A DNA stretch of 64,000 nucleotides from Paroedura picta (GCF_049243985.1 NC_135371.1:2009501-2073500), one strand, 5' to 3'; positions 1-12,434 are shown, counted from the first letter of the stretch. Notes: generated by a model from the sequence alone, not told the origin. A program made the numbers and translations.

Positions 1-187
1 ATATATTTAAATTTCAACATAGGTACAATTTGCCAGGTGCCCCCAGATGCCCCTCCAAAAGTTGGACAATCTGGTCACCTTGCCATGCCAGTAATATTGG
101 CAATGTTGTTATTGTTTTTATGGGGTTTTAATGGGGATTTGTGATATTGTTACCCGCCACGAGCCACAAGGGAGTGGCGGGATATAA

Positions 188-250
<63 letters not shown>

Positions 251-274
251 TAATAATGATAATAATGATAATAA
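188..274. repeat. (AAT)n microsatellite
   Basis: About 28 AAT/GAT units. They follow a GGCGGGATATAAATA-like end that resembles the 3' tail of an older LINE/SINE, from which it probably grew. Confidence 0.93.
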
Positions 275-284
275 AGTCCATACA

Positions 285-500
285 CCAAAGCAGTGTGGTG
301 TCATGATTCAGAGCGGCAGCCTCTAATCTGGAGAGCCGGGTTTGATTCCCCACTCCTCCATATGCATCCAGCTGCGGCAACTTGAGCCAGTCACAGTTCT
401 CTCAGAGCTCTCTCAGCCCCACCGACCTCACAGGGTAGCTGACATGGGGAGAGGAAGTTGTTTGTGAACCAGAGAAAGCAGGGTGTAAAAAAAACCCAGC
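285..500 (+). repeat. tRNA-derived SINE, squamate type
   Basis: The tRNA-like head (CAGCCTCTAATCTGGAGAGC, then GGTTTGATTCCC) and the body ending in a (CTT)n tail match many other copies in this window. The family is probably Sauria-SINE-like; the label is inference. Confidence 0.75.
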
Positions 501-1720
501 TCTTCTTCTTCTTCTTCTCCCATGGAAGCGATCTCTGAAAATCGGTTGTCATTCCAGGAGCTCTCCATCCCCCTCCTGGAGGCTGGCAACCGCGCTAGTC
601 CGTGATTTCCCACCCTGATCAGCGGCACCTCCAAACCCACCAGGCTGCAACGGGTTAACACCATAGAGTTCATCCGGGAAGAGTGCCCGTGGAGGACGCC
701 TTCAAGCCGGTCCCTCCCCTGCAGGGCGGCTTCCGGTCGGAGCCCAGTTGCATCCACACCAGAGAATCTGCTTCCTGCTCTCTCCCCCCCCCCCCCGGCT
801 CCATTGGTTTCTCCCCCTCCAGGATCTGGTGGGTTTGGCATGCATGCAGGGGGCTGATGGGAGGGGAGGGGGCTGGAAATGGGTGGGGGGAGCCTCAGGA
901 GAGCCAGTCCAGCGGGGTGGGAGGAAGAGCAGAGAAGGGGCTGTGCTGGGAGCAAATGCTGGCCAGGCAGCCTGCCCCAGGAGCTTGCCAACCTCCAGGC
1001 CAGGGATGGAGAGTGATGTCCAGACCACAAGAATCACTTCCCCTGGGGTGGGGGTGGGGTGGGGTGGGAATGTCTGCCCCAGGCTTCCCCAGGAAATTGC
1101 CCCAGAAGCTTCTGTGGGTGGAAATTCAAGGGCGTGCTCTTTATATGCCATTTAAATGCCACCGGCTTGAAACTGGTTTGCATCTCTCTTTGGCTTGCAA
1201 CATTTCTGCGCCTCCTTTCCACACAGACGTGTTTATTTATATATCTGCATTCATACTTCTGTTTATTAATTGCTATAGCTTGTGAGACTCAGCAGTTTAC
1301 AGTAGAGTAAAAGGGAATAAATTAGTACAAAATATAAACACATTGAATTATAAGATGAAAAGCGGGAGTTTTGTACATTTAACAGAAAGAGCAGGATCAT
1401 AAGGGTAATCAGATGACTTCGTTGAGTTGGGGCCTAGCTGTCAGGAGGAGGCAGTCTTTTAAGGTTTTAAATATAATTATCTGGGTATTGTGTTTCAAGC
1501 AAATTTAAGATGGAAATTACATATGAAAAGCATTAAGCTTGGCTGATTTTGCTATATTGGGCCTGTGTTTTTAATTCAGTTGTAATAAATACATGTATTT
1601 TCCTATATTTGATAATTTGTTTGTTAAATATGAAGACTCAGTATAGCATTACTGGGCCCTTAGTTTTGGAATTCTGCAACCTTGGAGTTTCTCCCTCCTT
1701 TCTTTGCTTTTTGTTGACCA
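501..1720. other. Intergenic stretch, nothing assignable
   Basis: G/C-rich blocks at 680-1100 are open in several frames but show no domain and no splice logic. The part after 1200 is AT-rich. No gene or recognised repeat, and no match to the first-exon motif of the other genes. Confidence 0.4.
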
Positions 1721-1724
1721 CCAA

Positions 1725-1960
1725 GAAAGAAGAAGAATATATTTTTATACCCCGTTTTTCACTACTCGAAGGAGTCTTAAAGTGGTTTACAATCAGCCAC
1801 CCTTCCTCTCGCTGCAACAGATGCCCTGTGAGGTAAGCTGAGGCTGAGAGAGCTCTGAGAGAACTGGGACTGGCCCAAGGTCATGCAACTGGCTGCATAT
1901 GGAAGAACATGGAAGATCAAACCCAGCTCTCTAGAGGCCACCGCTCTACAGGGGAAAGCA
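1725..1960 (-). repeat. tRNA-derived SINE, reverse copy
   Basis: Body sequence with AAGAAGAAGAATATATTT at the left and the tRNA-like part at the right, degraded. Confidence 0.65.
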
Positions 1961-2324
1961 GTGGCACCCCAGCTCTGCTTCTCATTTGCCTCGGTAGGGT
2001 CACCACAAGCTAGCAGGCTTTGTGTTCTAATTCTACTTCACTTATACCCTACCTTTCTCCCCAAGGGGGGAGGAGATACAAAGCTGCTTCCCTTTTTCTC
2101 CTTCCTCAAATCCTCACAACATCCCTGTGAGGTAGGGCTAGGCTGGGCAGGTGTGAATGGTTCAAGGTCAGTCAGCCAGCGTCTGGGTTGGGGAGCCACA
2201 ACAAGGAACATAAGGAACATTTTGTTTTCATGGAAATTTTAACTCATGACAATGACAAATCAATGGGAACCCTGAGCTTGTTTCTCTGCAACGAGATAGT
2301 CCCATCTGGGAGTGATGGGAGACA

Positions 2325-2452
2325 ATGACACCCAAAGTGTGTTGTAAAGGGCCGGGGGGGGGGGAGAAGGTGTCCTTCAGGGCCCACCTCCAATTAGCCG
2401 AAGGACCACATGTGGTCCGTGGCCCACAGGTTGGGGATCGCTACTCTGGATA
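2325..2452 (+). mobile_element. hAT-type non-autonomous DNA element, partial
   Basis: It matches the right half of the element at 13825-14128, including CCACATGTGGTCCGTGGCCC and GTTGGGGATCGCTACT. Confidence 0.65.
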
Positions 2453-2660
2453 ATGGACTTTCAAGCCACATTTGGATTTTAGTGTGCTGAACGGTCACCA
2501 AAGTGCATGATCTTGAACGTGTGACACGGCAAAGTATCTGGAACTCTGCACCTGGCCCCTGCTCCCCTCGGAGATTTGCACCCCTTTCTATCCCTCCCTC
2601 CAATACCCCCTCCCTTGACATTTCTCTCCAGGACTGAGTCTTCCCTTGCCTTTCCCACAG

Positions 2661-3177
2661 GGGCAGGACTTGGGGACACAGAGGAGGGAGCGTTCTGCTT
2701 TGGCAGGAAGGATCAAGTGCTTGGCAACCATTGCCTGCAGAACCAGATATGGACAAAGACAGCGGTGATTCCAGGGGGACACCTTTGGAGGAAAGGATGA
2801 AGGAGGAGGACTGGGCTGAGGCTGGAGCCTGCCGAGGGGGATTCTGGCAAGGAGCCCTACTGAAGTTGCCGGCCAAACAAACCTCCAGCTCTGATCTACA
2901 GCGCCGGAGATTCAGGCAGTTCCGCTACCAGGAGGCTGAGGGTCCCCGAGAGGTCTGCAGCCAACTCTACGCTTTTTGCAGTCGGTGGCTGAAGCCGGAG
3001 AGGCACACCAAGCAGGAGATGCTGGACCTGGTGATCCTGGAGCAGTTTTTGGCCATCCTGCCCCTGGAGGTGGAGAGCTGGGTCCGAGAATGTGGGCCGG
3101 AAACCAGTTCTCAAGCGGTAGCCCTGGTGGAAGGCTTCCTCCTATGCCAGGTGGAAAAGGAGAACCTGGAAGAACAG
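2661..3177 (+). CDS. Gene 1 SCAN exon
   Basis: The acceptor CTTTCCCACAG ends at 2660 and the donor CAG|GTAAGA follows 3177. Coding starts at the ATG at 2749, with 5' UTR before it. The SCAN domain starts at [16 protein letters not shown] and contains the family hallmarks [20 protein letters not shown] and [20 protein letters not shown]. An acidic leader with a GGFWQG motif precedes it. Confidence 0.88.
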
Positions 3178-6100
3178 GTAAGAGGGACGAATCCAGGTCA
3201 TTTGTGGGGCACAAGACATGAGCCAGGAGCAAGGCAAATTTCTGTAGTTGTAGCCCAGACCTGACCTGGAAGGCCTTGGCTAGCCAGATCTCAAGAGAGG
3301 CTAAGCAGTTAGTTAGTCCCTGGTTAGTCCTTGTGTAGGCAGTGGTGAGCCCCCCTTGGATCCTCTCTTACCCTGAAAGTGCCACAGGGGCACCAGAAAT
3401 CAATCCCTAAGGAGATGGGGGGGCTGGCCCTTTGTGGTCTCTCCCAGTTCTTTGTGATTCTGATTTTAACTTGACGATATTTGCCACCACCAGTCCCAAC
3501 CTCTCCTCAAAATTGTTGGCAGAGTTTAAAAATGCAAAAGACTGAAGCACGGGCTGCTTAAAATAATGTCATTAAGAAGAAAAACAACTTTGTAAAGAAG
3601 ATAGGAGGGTTCTAGTCCTAACAGTTTAACTCCTAGGGGTGCCAGCCTCCAGGTGGGACCTGGGGATCCCTGGAATTACAGCTCATCTCCAGGCAACAGA
3701 GATCAGCTCCCCTGGGGAAAATGGCAGTTTTGGAGGGGGGACTCTATCTCTCCCTGGCCCAAATCCCACTGACTCCCAGCTCCACCTCCAAAGTCTCCAG
3801 GTATTTCCCAACTCTGAGTTGGCAATCCTCATTGTTCTGGAGGCAAGCAGGGAGGAAGTGGCTCAAAGGAGCAGGAAGTCTCCAATGGAGCCAATCAGGA
3901 GGAGATTATTTGAAAACATCAGGAAGTTCCCAACCTAAATACGCCAACGACCCGTCTCCTCTGACGCCCCCTGGGGGATATTCTTCATATGCTGTAGAAT
4001 CATGCACACGACAGGCCTTGTCTATTCCCATAAAAATGACCCACAAGTGGAACTTCATGTGCTCTTTTTGTGCTTCTCTTTTGAGGCTAACTGGGATCCT
4101 GGCGACTCCTTCCATCTCAGGGTCTTCCAGCTCATTTCCACTGGTTTTCCACAGGTATTGGAGGCTCATTCGGAGGCTGAAGCGAAGCTTGACCAAGATG
4201 CTCCCTCTCTGGGTAAGGAAAGGGCCTCAAAGTCCTTATTCATTTTCATATTTCTATGGCGCCCTCCCCGGAAGGCTCAGGGCAGTTTACAATATATTAA
4301 ACAACAGAGTAAACCACTGAAATTATAAATATTAACTTATAATGAATCTCTTCCGCCCTCTCTCCAATGGCGGGTGGGGGGGAGGGTGCTCTCTGCTGAT
4401 GTTTTCTGACGTCTAGTTGTTGTTTCCTGTGGGATTTCTAGGTAGGGAAGCCAGGTTGGCTGGCAGTGTGCAGACTTCCGCTGGAGGCCTGGCGGAACAA
4501 CTCCGTCTTGCAGGCCCTGCGGAACAATTTTGGAGCCCTCAGGGCCCTGATCTCCTCCTAGAGAGTGTTCCACCAAGCTGAGGCCAGGGCAGAAAAGGCC
4601 CTGGCTCTGGTTGCAGCCAGTGGAATTTCTCTGGTGCCGGGGATCTTGGGCAGCTTCTGCAAGCTCAAGCGTAGGCTGCTCTGAGGGGCATAAGGAAGAG
4701 GCAGTTCCGCAGGGACGGAGGTTCCTTTGGCAGCCTCCGGACTTCCTCGCACTTCAGAACTTCGGTGGCTTCATTTTTTCAGTACTGTGCTAAAGAAATC
4801 CTAGTCGGGATGGTGTTTTAATAGCCTGGAATCCCATAAAATGGAAGAATGGTTGATTAAAAATGGTTAAATTGTCTGAAGTGGCCAAACATATGGCTTT
4901 AATTGGAGAAAAGACAGGTATGGTATTTGCAGCTATCTGGACACTTCTAAACAACAATGGAACGATGGTTTGTGGTTTCAAGGGGGGGATATGAACCTAG
5001 AGAAAAAAAGAATTCCTTTAGTTCCTTTTATACTATCAAAGTGTAACATATAAAGAACTCGATTTATATTCATCATAGATATTTTCTTTTTTGTATCTTA
5101 TCTTCTCCCCCTGCTATATCTCAATCTCAAAGTATTGAATAAAAGCTTTATCTGAAACGATAGGGTCGCCACCCTCCAGGCAGGGTCTTGAGAGCCAGTT
5201 TGCTGTAGTGGTTAGGAGTGCGGACTTCTAATCTAGCATGCTGGGTTCAATTCTGCGCTCCCCCACATGCAGCCAGCTGGGTGACCTTGGGCTCCCCACG
5301 GCACTGATAAAACTGTTCTGACCGAGCAGGAATATCAGGGCTCTCTCAGCCTCACCCACCCCACAGGGTGTCTGTTGTGGGGAGAGGAAAGGGAAGGTGA
5401 CTGTAAGCCGCTTTGAGCCTCCTTCGGGTAGGGAAAAGCGGCATCTAAGAGCCAACTCTTCTTCTTCTTCTTCTTCTTCTTGAGATCTCATAGGTAACCT
5501 ACAGAGATTAGTCCCCCTGGATAAAATGCCTCCAGTGGAAGGTGGAGTCTGTAGCATTATCCCCTGCTGAGATTCTGCTCCAGTTTGGTGCAGTGCTTAA
5601 GAGGGGCGGCCTCTAATCTGTAGAGCTAGGTTTGATTCCCTGCTCCTCCTCCACATGTGGCCATGAGCCGGTCACAGTTCTCTCAGAGCTGTTCTCACAG
5701 AGCAGTTCTCTCAGAGTTCTCTCGGCCCAACCGGCCTCACAGGGTGTCTGTTGTTGGGAGATGAAGGGAAAGGTGTTCTTTATTGGTAACAGCCATACAA
5801 GAAATTTGCACGGCTACAAGAAATCTTAAGGCTGCCTTGTGTAAATTTCCTCATCTTCCATGGTGTTTGGAGGGCCAGAAGAGTTTTTAAAAGGGTGACA
5901 TGAATTGAAGAACTGATACTTATTTTCAACACGGAGGCTAAATGGCACCTCCATGTTAAGAGGCAGTCTACCTTGGAATACCAGGTGTTGCTACTGGGGG
6001 TGAATATTTAAAAAAATGAAACAGTTGTATAAAAATCCAGTATGTAGACAAAGAATTCAGCATCTGCCCCAACCTTTCTTTCTCCAGCGGAAGTTGGAAT

Positions 6101-8312
6101 GGCACCAGCTACAAGGCCTGAATTTTCTCCTGCTTGTGGTGTGGAAGAAACATCTCCTCAGCAGCCAGATCAGGTAGGGGAGGGATTGTCAGGTGGTGGA
6201 TGGGGGCAGACCGGGTCTCCTGTTATTAAAATATACGAAAGCACATTATTGATAATGAAAGTTTTGAAGGCCTCAATGATCACCTCACTACAAAATCAGT
6301 TCTAAAAATCACAAACACAGACCAAATGGAGTGGACCAAATTCATTTTGACGCACAGCTGCCTTCAGTGGTCAGGCATACAACAGCATACATTAATTGTA
6401 AAATACCACTTGGCCCCTGTTTAAGATTTCAGAGTGAGGCGAACATTGAGGCTTTATATTGTTTCAACTTGCATTTTAAATAAATATATATTTTTGCATC
6501 TTTCAATTTTCTACCTACTGCACTTAGAATATCAGGCCACACGCTCATATCCCTTCAGACGTTTTGGGTTCCTCGACTCAAATGTTTTGGTTTAAGTGTT
6601 TTCTCCTCATTTCCCTTTGGCCGGACGGGGAAGATTCAGCCCGACAGGCAAACATCTGGACCCCCAATCTTAAACATGTTGGCTGTCTGGAGGGAAAGGA
6701 GCACGGCGTCGCTTGTGAGGAGTCAGCGTTTTCTCTCTGCTTCCAGGGCCCGGTGTCCTTTGAGGAGGTCGTGGTGTGCTTCAACGAGGAGGAGTGGGCT
6801 CTGCTGGATCAGGGCCAAAGAGCCTTGTATGGCGAAGTGATGGAGGAGAATTATGAGACGGTGGCTTCTCTGGGTAAGCTTCCTCACGTTTCCCCTCGTG
6901 CTAAAGTGAACAGTGGTCCCAATTAACTGCTGCGGGCCAAAGACGGAGCCAGCCAAGGGGGTCTAACAGGAACCCATGGGTTCCCAGAGTAAAAGGTTTA
7001 GAAGAAGACTTTTAGAAAGCATCCCTTGTATTTGAACACTCCATTGGGATGCTAAGACTTCCAACTCCAGGATGAGAAATTCTCTGGAGATTTGGGGGTG
7101 GAGCCGAAAGAGGGCAGGGTTTGGGGAGAGAAAGGATACCAGTCAGGGATAGAGTCCACCCTCCAGGCAGCCATTTTCTCCAGGGGAAGTGATCTCCCAG
7201 AGATCCATTCTAGGCCTGGGAGGTCTCCAGGTTCAACCCGGAGGCTGTCAACCCATCTTACCAATTCTCTCTGTCTTCCATCAGGAATGAGGTGGAGTGA
7301 GAATGAAGGAGACCCCTACGGAGGTGGCCCATCCGAGGAGGAGGAAGAGCAGAAAAGAGAAAATGGAGAAACACGAAGGAGAAAAAGTTCCACTTCTCGG
7401 CGTGGTGTCGTCCCCGAAGTTTCAATTCAGGAGCAAGCAGACATGGGGAAAGGCCCAATCCAGTGCCCTGTGTGTGGGAAATGCTTCAGCCTTCAATCCA
7501 GGTTTAATATTCACTGGACAGTTCACACCGGAGAAAAGCCGTTCAGATGCTCAGAGTGCGGGAAGAGCTTCCGCCAGCGGAACAAACTGACGACGCACCA
7601 GCGAATCCACACCGGGGAGAAGCCGTACCTGTGCATGCACTGTGGGAAGACCTTCAGCTGCAACACGCACCTGACGCTGCACAACAGGATCCACACGGGG
7701 GAGAAGCCATACAAATGCCCCCAGTGCGGGAAGAGTTTCAGCGTCCGCTCGAATCTACGACGACACCAGAGAATCCACACTGGGGAGAAACCGTACGAGT
7801 GCCCCGCCTGTGGGAGGAGCTTCGTGAACAATGCTGACCTGACGAGACACCGAAGGATCCACACGGGAGAGAGACCTTTCCAATGCCCCGTGTGCGGGAA
7901 GAGAGTCAACCAAAGGGATGAACTGACCATTCACCAAAGAATCCACACCGGGGAGAAACCTTTCATTTGCTCGGTGTGCGGAAAGAGGTTCCGGGGGAAG
8001 AGTTCGCTTTCCAAGCATCAGCAGATCCACACCGGGGAGAAGCCCTTTCAGTGCTCCGAGTGCGGAAAGAGCTTCCTCAGCAAGCGGGGCCTTACGAGGC
8101 ATCAGCGAATCCACACCGGGGAGAAACCTTTCACGTGTTCAGAATGCAAGAGGAGCTTCTCCGAAAACTCGACCCTCAAGAAACACTTGCGAATCCACAG
8201 CGGGGAGAAGCCTTTCTCGTGTCCGGCCTGCAGCAAGAGCTTTTGTGAAAGTTCCGCGTTAAACAAGCACTTGAGACTTCATACGGGGAAGAAATCACAT
8301 CAGGGCTTGTGA
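2749..8312 (+). CDS. Gene 1: SCAN-KRAB-C2H2 zinc-finger protein, complete, spliced
   Basis: Predicted nuclear sequence-specific transcription regulator. Coding exons: 2749-3177 (SCAN), 4155-4212, 6088-6173, 6747-6873 (KRAB-A), 7285-8312 (10 fingers). The summed length is 1728 nt, or 575 residues plus stop. All junctions are AG/GT and the phases match the four other complete genes here (0,1,0,1). The ATG at 2749 is the first in frame after the acceptor at 2660. SCAN is at about residues 55-136, KRAB at about 192-233, and fingers run from about 294 to the C-terminus. By family knowledge SCAN mediates dimers with other SCAN proteins and KRAB recruits TRIM28. No first non-coding exon like those of genes 2, 3, 5 and 6 was found upstream; it may lie outside the window. 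An ortholog cannot be named from sequence alone. Confidence 0.85.
3514..4008 (-). mobile_element. LTR-like fossil (solo LTR), minus orientation, with nested insertion
   Basis: It starts TGTTGGCAG and ends CATGCACA on the plus strand; related copies occur at 12838, 20898, 40211, 41688 and 43317. A second repeat (3637-3830) is inserted within it. No internal region is present. The family is not named; retrovirus-like origin is an inference from TG...CA ends and an AATAAA in the plus-oriented copy. Confidence 0.5.
3637..3830 (+). repeat. Short interspersed repeat 'GCCAGCCTCCAGGTGG' family
   Basis: It begins GGGGTGCCAGCCTCCAGG and ends TTGGCAATCC. Copies are scattered through the window and amplified in tandem at 36146-37440. 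No tRNA head or coding region is seen. Confidence 0.65.
4155..4212 (+). CDS. Gene 1 second coding exon
   Basis: Acceptor TTTTCCACAG, donor CTGG|GTAAGG. The 58 bp end in phase 1. The acidic spacer [19 protein letters not shown] is shorter than in paralogs (94-142 bp). Confidence 0.72.
4230..4760. repeat. Old LINE/SINE-derived sequence, unassigned
   Basis: A tail-like segment (GGCGCCCTCCCCGGAAGGCT) at 4258 is followed by a segment with GGCCTGGCGGAACAACTCC and GGGCCCTGATCTCCTCC, which recur in other repeats at 31190 and 52140. Confidence 0.45.
5191..5482 (+). repeat. tRNA-derived SINE, near full length
   Basis: Head AGAGCCAGTTTGCTGTAGTG with the B-box-like GGTTCAATTCT, body, and a TTC/CTT tail. 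The best preserved plus-strand copy near gene 1. Confidence 0.85.
5585..5775 (+). repeat. tRNA-derived SINE, truncated
   Basis: Same head and body as 5191-5482, lacking the 3' tail. Confidence 0.72.
6088..6173 (+). CDS. Gene 1 third coding exon
   Basis: Acceptor TTTCTCCAG, donor GATCAG|GTAGGG. The 86 bp have the shared phase; it ends SPQQPDQ. Confidence 0.75.
6747..6873 (+). CDS. Gene 1 KRAB-A exon
   Basis: A 127 bp exon between TTCCAG and GTAAGC. It encodes a KRAB A box with [20 protein letters not shown], then [19 protein letters not shown]. The usual MLE triplet is MEE. No KRAB-B exon is visible before the finger exon. Confidence 0.9.
7052..7258 (-). repeat. 'GCCAGCCTCCAGGTGG' family repeat, reverse, next to finger exon
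   Basis: The reverse copy ends about 25 bp before the gene 1 finger-exon acceptor. It contains CAGCCATTTTCTCCAGGGGA. It could influence the polypyrimidine tract, but the acceptor itself is outside it. Confidence 0.65.
7285..8312 (+). CDS. Gene 1 finger exon, 10 C2H2 zinc fingers
   Basis: The acceptor is TTCCATCAG at 7284 and the stop TGA is at 8310-8312. Ten consecutive C2H2 fingers with mostly TGEKPF/Y linkers follow a basic, serine-rich spacer of about 59 residues. All ten keep both Cys and both His. Finger 1 has the divergent H-W-T-V-H end (HWTVH) typical of the first finger in this cluster. Confidence 0.93.
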
Positions 8313-8427
8313 GACGGGAAGGGGAGCCAATAGAACAGGAACGCTTATGTCCCCTGGAACTCTCGTTGGGCTTCAAGGAGCTACCAGATGTGGATCTGGA
8401 ACAACGCAGCCACCCAGTTAAACTATT

Positions 8428-8430
<3 letters not shown>

Positions 8431-8476
<46 letters not shown>
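8431..8476. repeat. (CA)n microsatellite in gene 1 3' UTR
   Basis: About 23 uninterrupted CA dinucleotides. Confidence 0.97.
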
Positions 8477-8477
<1 letters not shown>

Positions 8478-9027
8478 CTTTGCCGGAGGGAAATTCTGCA
8501 AATCCCGAGATGGTCAATGGGTTAGGAAGAAGTTTAGAAGCCTCTTCACCGAGCTGTGGGATCTGTGTGCTGCAGCAGTGTGCCCTCGGCACAGGCTTTT
8601 TCCATTGGCCGCCGCACAGCCCAGAAGGGCCACAAAAGCCAGCTGGCCAAGACCATGAGCTGCCCTTCGTGTCCGCTGTATAAACAGCACCCAGAGAAAT
8701 ACAGCGCAGGAGATTCAGGAGCCTAGTTCTCGAGTGATTTTGGACCAGAGCCAAATCCCTGAACAGAATTATTTTGATCCGGGACCCGGAGAACCGCCAA
8801 GGAAAACATTTCGTCCCAGCCAGGGCTTACCACAGTAATGGAGGCGTCTCCTTCCTTAGAGACAAGCAAGCCCCTGAAGTTGGGCCCAGAGGCCTAATTC
8901 GGATCCTGTTGGCATCCTCTGGATTGAGGCCATGTTCCTCAGGTGGCTTCTGTGTTTCCCTTGACTCAGTGTTGTCTCTGCATCACTTCTGAATGTCTGA
9001 TCATGTGTTTGGGGCTCTGTGGGGCTC

Positions 9028-9033
9028 AATAAA
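9028..9033 (+). terminator. Probable polyadenylation signal of gene 1
   Basis: AATAAA lies about 715 bp after the gene 1 stop, followed by a GT-rich stretch. The 3' UTR holds a (CA)n microsatellite at about 8431-8476. Confidence 0.55.
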
Positions 9034-9408
9034 CTAAGGTTGCTGTTTCCTACATAATGGCTTCTTACTGCGGACGCTTGAACCTACAATGGTTCTGTTT
9101 TCTTGTTCTTCTCTTCCCTATAAGAACCCTGGTTTATTTTGGGATGCGTCTTCAGAATAGCATTTTGTGGTCACTGTCCCTCTCCCCTTTCTCTGGCTTC
9201 AGTTCAGTGTCACTTCCCCCCCCCAGAACTATTTAGGTCGCTCTGATATTTGAACTTGGGAGTGAGAATTCCTGGACTCCTTTCTGTTTCTCTGCTGGCA
9301 GCTTTGCCTCTCAATTCCTGCCATGTTTTCGTTCCGTTTTGCTTGCAAGCATCGCTTTCTTTATGCTCTTCTCAGCAATTTCTCTCCCCTCCTGGAGATA
9401 GAGCATTT

Positions 9409-9700
9409 AGAACAGGGGTAAGTCAACCTGTGGTCCTCCAGATGTCCATGGACTACAATTCCCATGAGCCCCTGCCAGCATTTGCTCCCCCCCCCCCAGA
9501 CACCAAGAAGACACCAAGTCTTCCATCTATACCTTTTGGCTCAGAGCTACTGACCAACCTTTGCTCTAAATGCTTGTCCAATCCCCGCCGGAGGGTGTCT
9601 ATGACTTAAGCCAGGGGTAGTCAACCTGTGGTCCTCCAGATGTCCATGGACTACAATTCCCATGAGCCCCTGCCAGATGGTTGACTACCCCTGATTTAGA
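9409..9700. mobile_element. Two hAT-type foldback element fragments
   Basis: GGTAGTCAACCTGTGGTCCT starts near 9418 and 9615, with CCATGGACTACAATTCCCAT and truncated second arms. Confidence 0.65.
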
Positions 9701-10984
9701 ATATACAAGGGTGAGTCCAAAAGCATTGCTACAAAATCATAGGACACTTTTATGAAATGAAAATATCAAAACGGGAAGCGATTATTCCTCAATCTATCCT
9801 CCCTCTAGGCCTACGAGCTTCTCACGGCAGTGTTGCCGTCTCTCTACTCCTCCCCATTCTTCAGTTTGCACCACATCGAAATGGTAGTTTTGGCGTCCTT
9901 GAGGGACTCAAAATCATGTTCCTTTTCAATGTTCCTTGAGTTTTGGGCACAAAAAGAACCCTGAAGGGCCAAGAGCAGGGCTGTGCGTGTGGGCGGGCGT
10001 TTCCCAACAAAATCCTCGTAGAACAGCCCGTGGCACCCTAAAAAAATCATCACAGTTTCCATAATGAGAGAAAACAACCATCAGCATAATTCTGGCCTTT
10101 CCCTCACCGCCGTCACTTGTAGGACTCCTTTGCAGTGAGCCCCCGTGATCGTCCTGCGTCCTTCGAGAAAATCCCACTGTTCAGAATAAATGTTTTATTT
10201 GGAATAAACCTGATTGTGTTTGAACTGGAACCCTACAGCAAAACTTTTGGACGTACCTTCAGATCATTTTCAGTGCAAGGTTTCCAGGTTGGGAAACTCC
10301 GGAAGATTTCCTTTGCGGGGGGTGGGGGGAGCCAGGGGAAGACGGGGAGCTCGGTGAGGGACAATGCCGCACAGCCCCCTCCCCTGCAAAGCATCCATTT
10401 CCCCAGGGAAACTGATGTCCAAACCTGAGCAGTCATCCTGGGGCTGCAACCTGGAGGCGAAAGGCCAGCCTTTTCCAGAAAACTGCATTCCCTCCTTTGT
10501 AATGTTTCGACATTCCCTTCCTCATATGCCTCTGTCCATTTCTCCCTTCTCTCTGACTTCTGAGCCAAAGAATCTTCCGGAATACCTGAGGACGAGGACA
10601 CCCCATGAGGCTGGGGGCCAGTGTTTTCGGAGAGACTGAAATGCAGAATCATCTGGGCTGAGAGCCCCAGGCAGGGAGGGCTTCAAAAGAGGCTGAGATT
10701 CAAGGCGGAGTCAGGTGAGCAGCCCTATTAAGAGCCCAAAAAAGCTTTGGGGCGAAAACATCTCAAAGTGTAGGCCCCACACGTATCGATCTATCAGTCC
10801 TGGTGTGCAGCGATAGCGAATTGCACATCCAGGGAAAAGCAAAGGCATCCTACTTAAGTACAGATTTTTTTACCCACCTTGGCTGAAGAATCTTTATACT
10901 TACGTTGTAACTGTGTGTGATCATATTGACCTCTGGTGATCTCGCCGATTAAAACGGGTGAGGTCAAAGTCAGTGTATATCTAC

Positions 10985-11090
10985 ACTGTGGCCCTCCAGA
11001 TGTTCATGGACTACAATTCCCATGAGCCCCTGCCATCTGGGAATTGTAGTCCATGAACATCTGGAGGGCCAGTTTGACCACCCCTGATGT
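10985..11090. mobile_element. hAT-type foldback element, compact copy
   Basis: Inverted arms of GGCCCTCCAGATGTTCATGG around a short spacer. Confidence 0.72.
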
Positions 11091-12430
11091 AGACTGATGT
11101 GTGCGACCTAGAGGGTAAATAAGTGATCTCTTTTAATGTTTTAAAAATATTTTCAAATGACCTCGAGCTCCATTTAATACATTATTATACATTTTTGTCC
11201 CTCAACCTTCTTGATTCTCACCTGTTCCTCAGATAAATGCCAAATGGGAACAGATGGATTGAGCCAGAGTTAAGGCCTGGACAACTGTGGATTGTGGTTT
11301 AAATCTTCGAATGACCGGTATAATAATGTGGATATTTTTAAATGAGAATAATTTTGGCATCGTTTATATTTTTGTATTACATATATGATGTTCACTGTCC
11401 GGAGCTGAATGGGAGGGTGGGATATGAATTCAATAACCCACAGCTTTTTCCAAACTGCAAAGCCAGCAGTGCCTCAGCCCACGTGCAGAGTGCCTTTCCC
11501 TTATGGCAGCGCAGTCACATTTACAGGGTAAACAGAGACCTTCGGGCTTCCCAAACATCCTGGCCCTTTCAGCTGTGATTTTGGCCACACGTGGAGTACA
11601 ACAGAATGGCAAAGAGCTTCTTTTATAAAATAGTTTTTATTAAAGGTGTTATTTTGGGGGCAAAAGTGATAAGAACTACAATACTAAAGAAAGGAGAAAG
11701 GGGGGGGGAAAGCATACAGACATACAAAGAAAAGACTTCCCATTTTCTCTACGACAAATATATGTAGAGTTGCAAACTTGAACTTACTTTGCAACTAGAA
11801 GAGGGGGAAAGGCTCTTGTTAATATTCTTTTTTTCCACCCTTAACCAGCAAAACCACCATCTGTTCATTTTTGTCCTTTGCGTGCAAAAGGTCTACAAGG
11901 GGGTCCCCCAGTTAGTTAGTCACAAATGCACATACTGTCATTTCCTTAACAGAAGTAACTTTATTCACCTTGGCAAAGCACTTCTGAGCACGTGCAGAGT
12001 GCCCTCCGCCCCAAGGCAGGGGCCGTGTTTTTCTGAAACAAGGCATTCGTGAGTTTCCTTTATCCCTCGGGAGCCCAGTATTCCTTAGGGCTCACAACAG
12101 AAACCAAAGGAGTGTCCAGGCCCCCCCCCCCTTTCAGGCCTTCCCGACCAGATGCAAATAAAAAGGAACTCAAAGGGGAGGGCAGAAAGGGGGGGGGATT
12201 GTGCCTCATCAAGGGGATTAGCCAACAGTCCCATGTGAGACAAAAAATAATTTATTTCTTAAAGCTTCTTAATAAACTGGAAGTATGTTCTTCGCCTCGC
12301 CACAGATTCGACCGCATTTTGGGAGAAAGGAAAAAGCTTTGTTCAAATTTAACTTGGTGGGAAAGGAATCTAGTCCGTTTGTACACACTCTGAGAAGCGC
12401 ATTTCACAGCAAAAGGCAAAGTTACCCTTT
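11091..12430. other. Intergenic stretch, nothing assignable
   Basis: Mostly AT-rich sequence with G and C runs (11700, 12120, 12190). No gene or clear repeat boundary seen. Confidence 0.35.
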
Positions 12431-12434
12431 TAAG

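Noticed and set aside
648-680. GGGTTAACACC near 650 as a first-exon motif for gene 1
   Set aside because: Only the GGTTAA part agrees; the rest of the leader and a GTGAGT donor are missing.
683-1285. Open frames of up to 200 codons near the left end
   Set aside because: No recognisable domain, no conserved exon in the other loci, and both strands are open.
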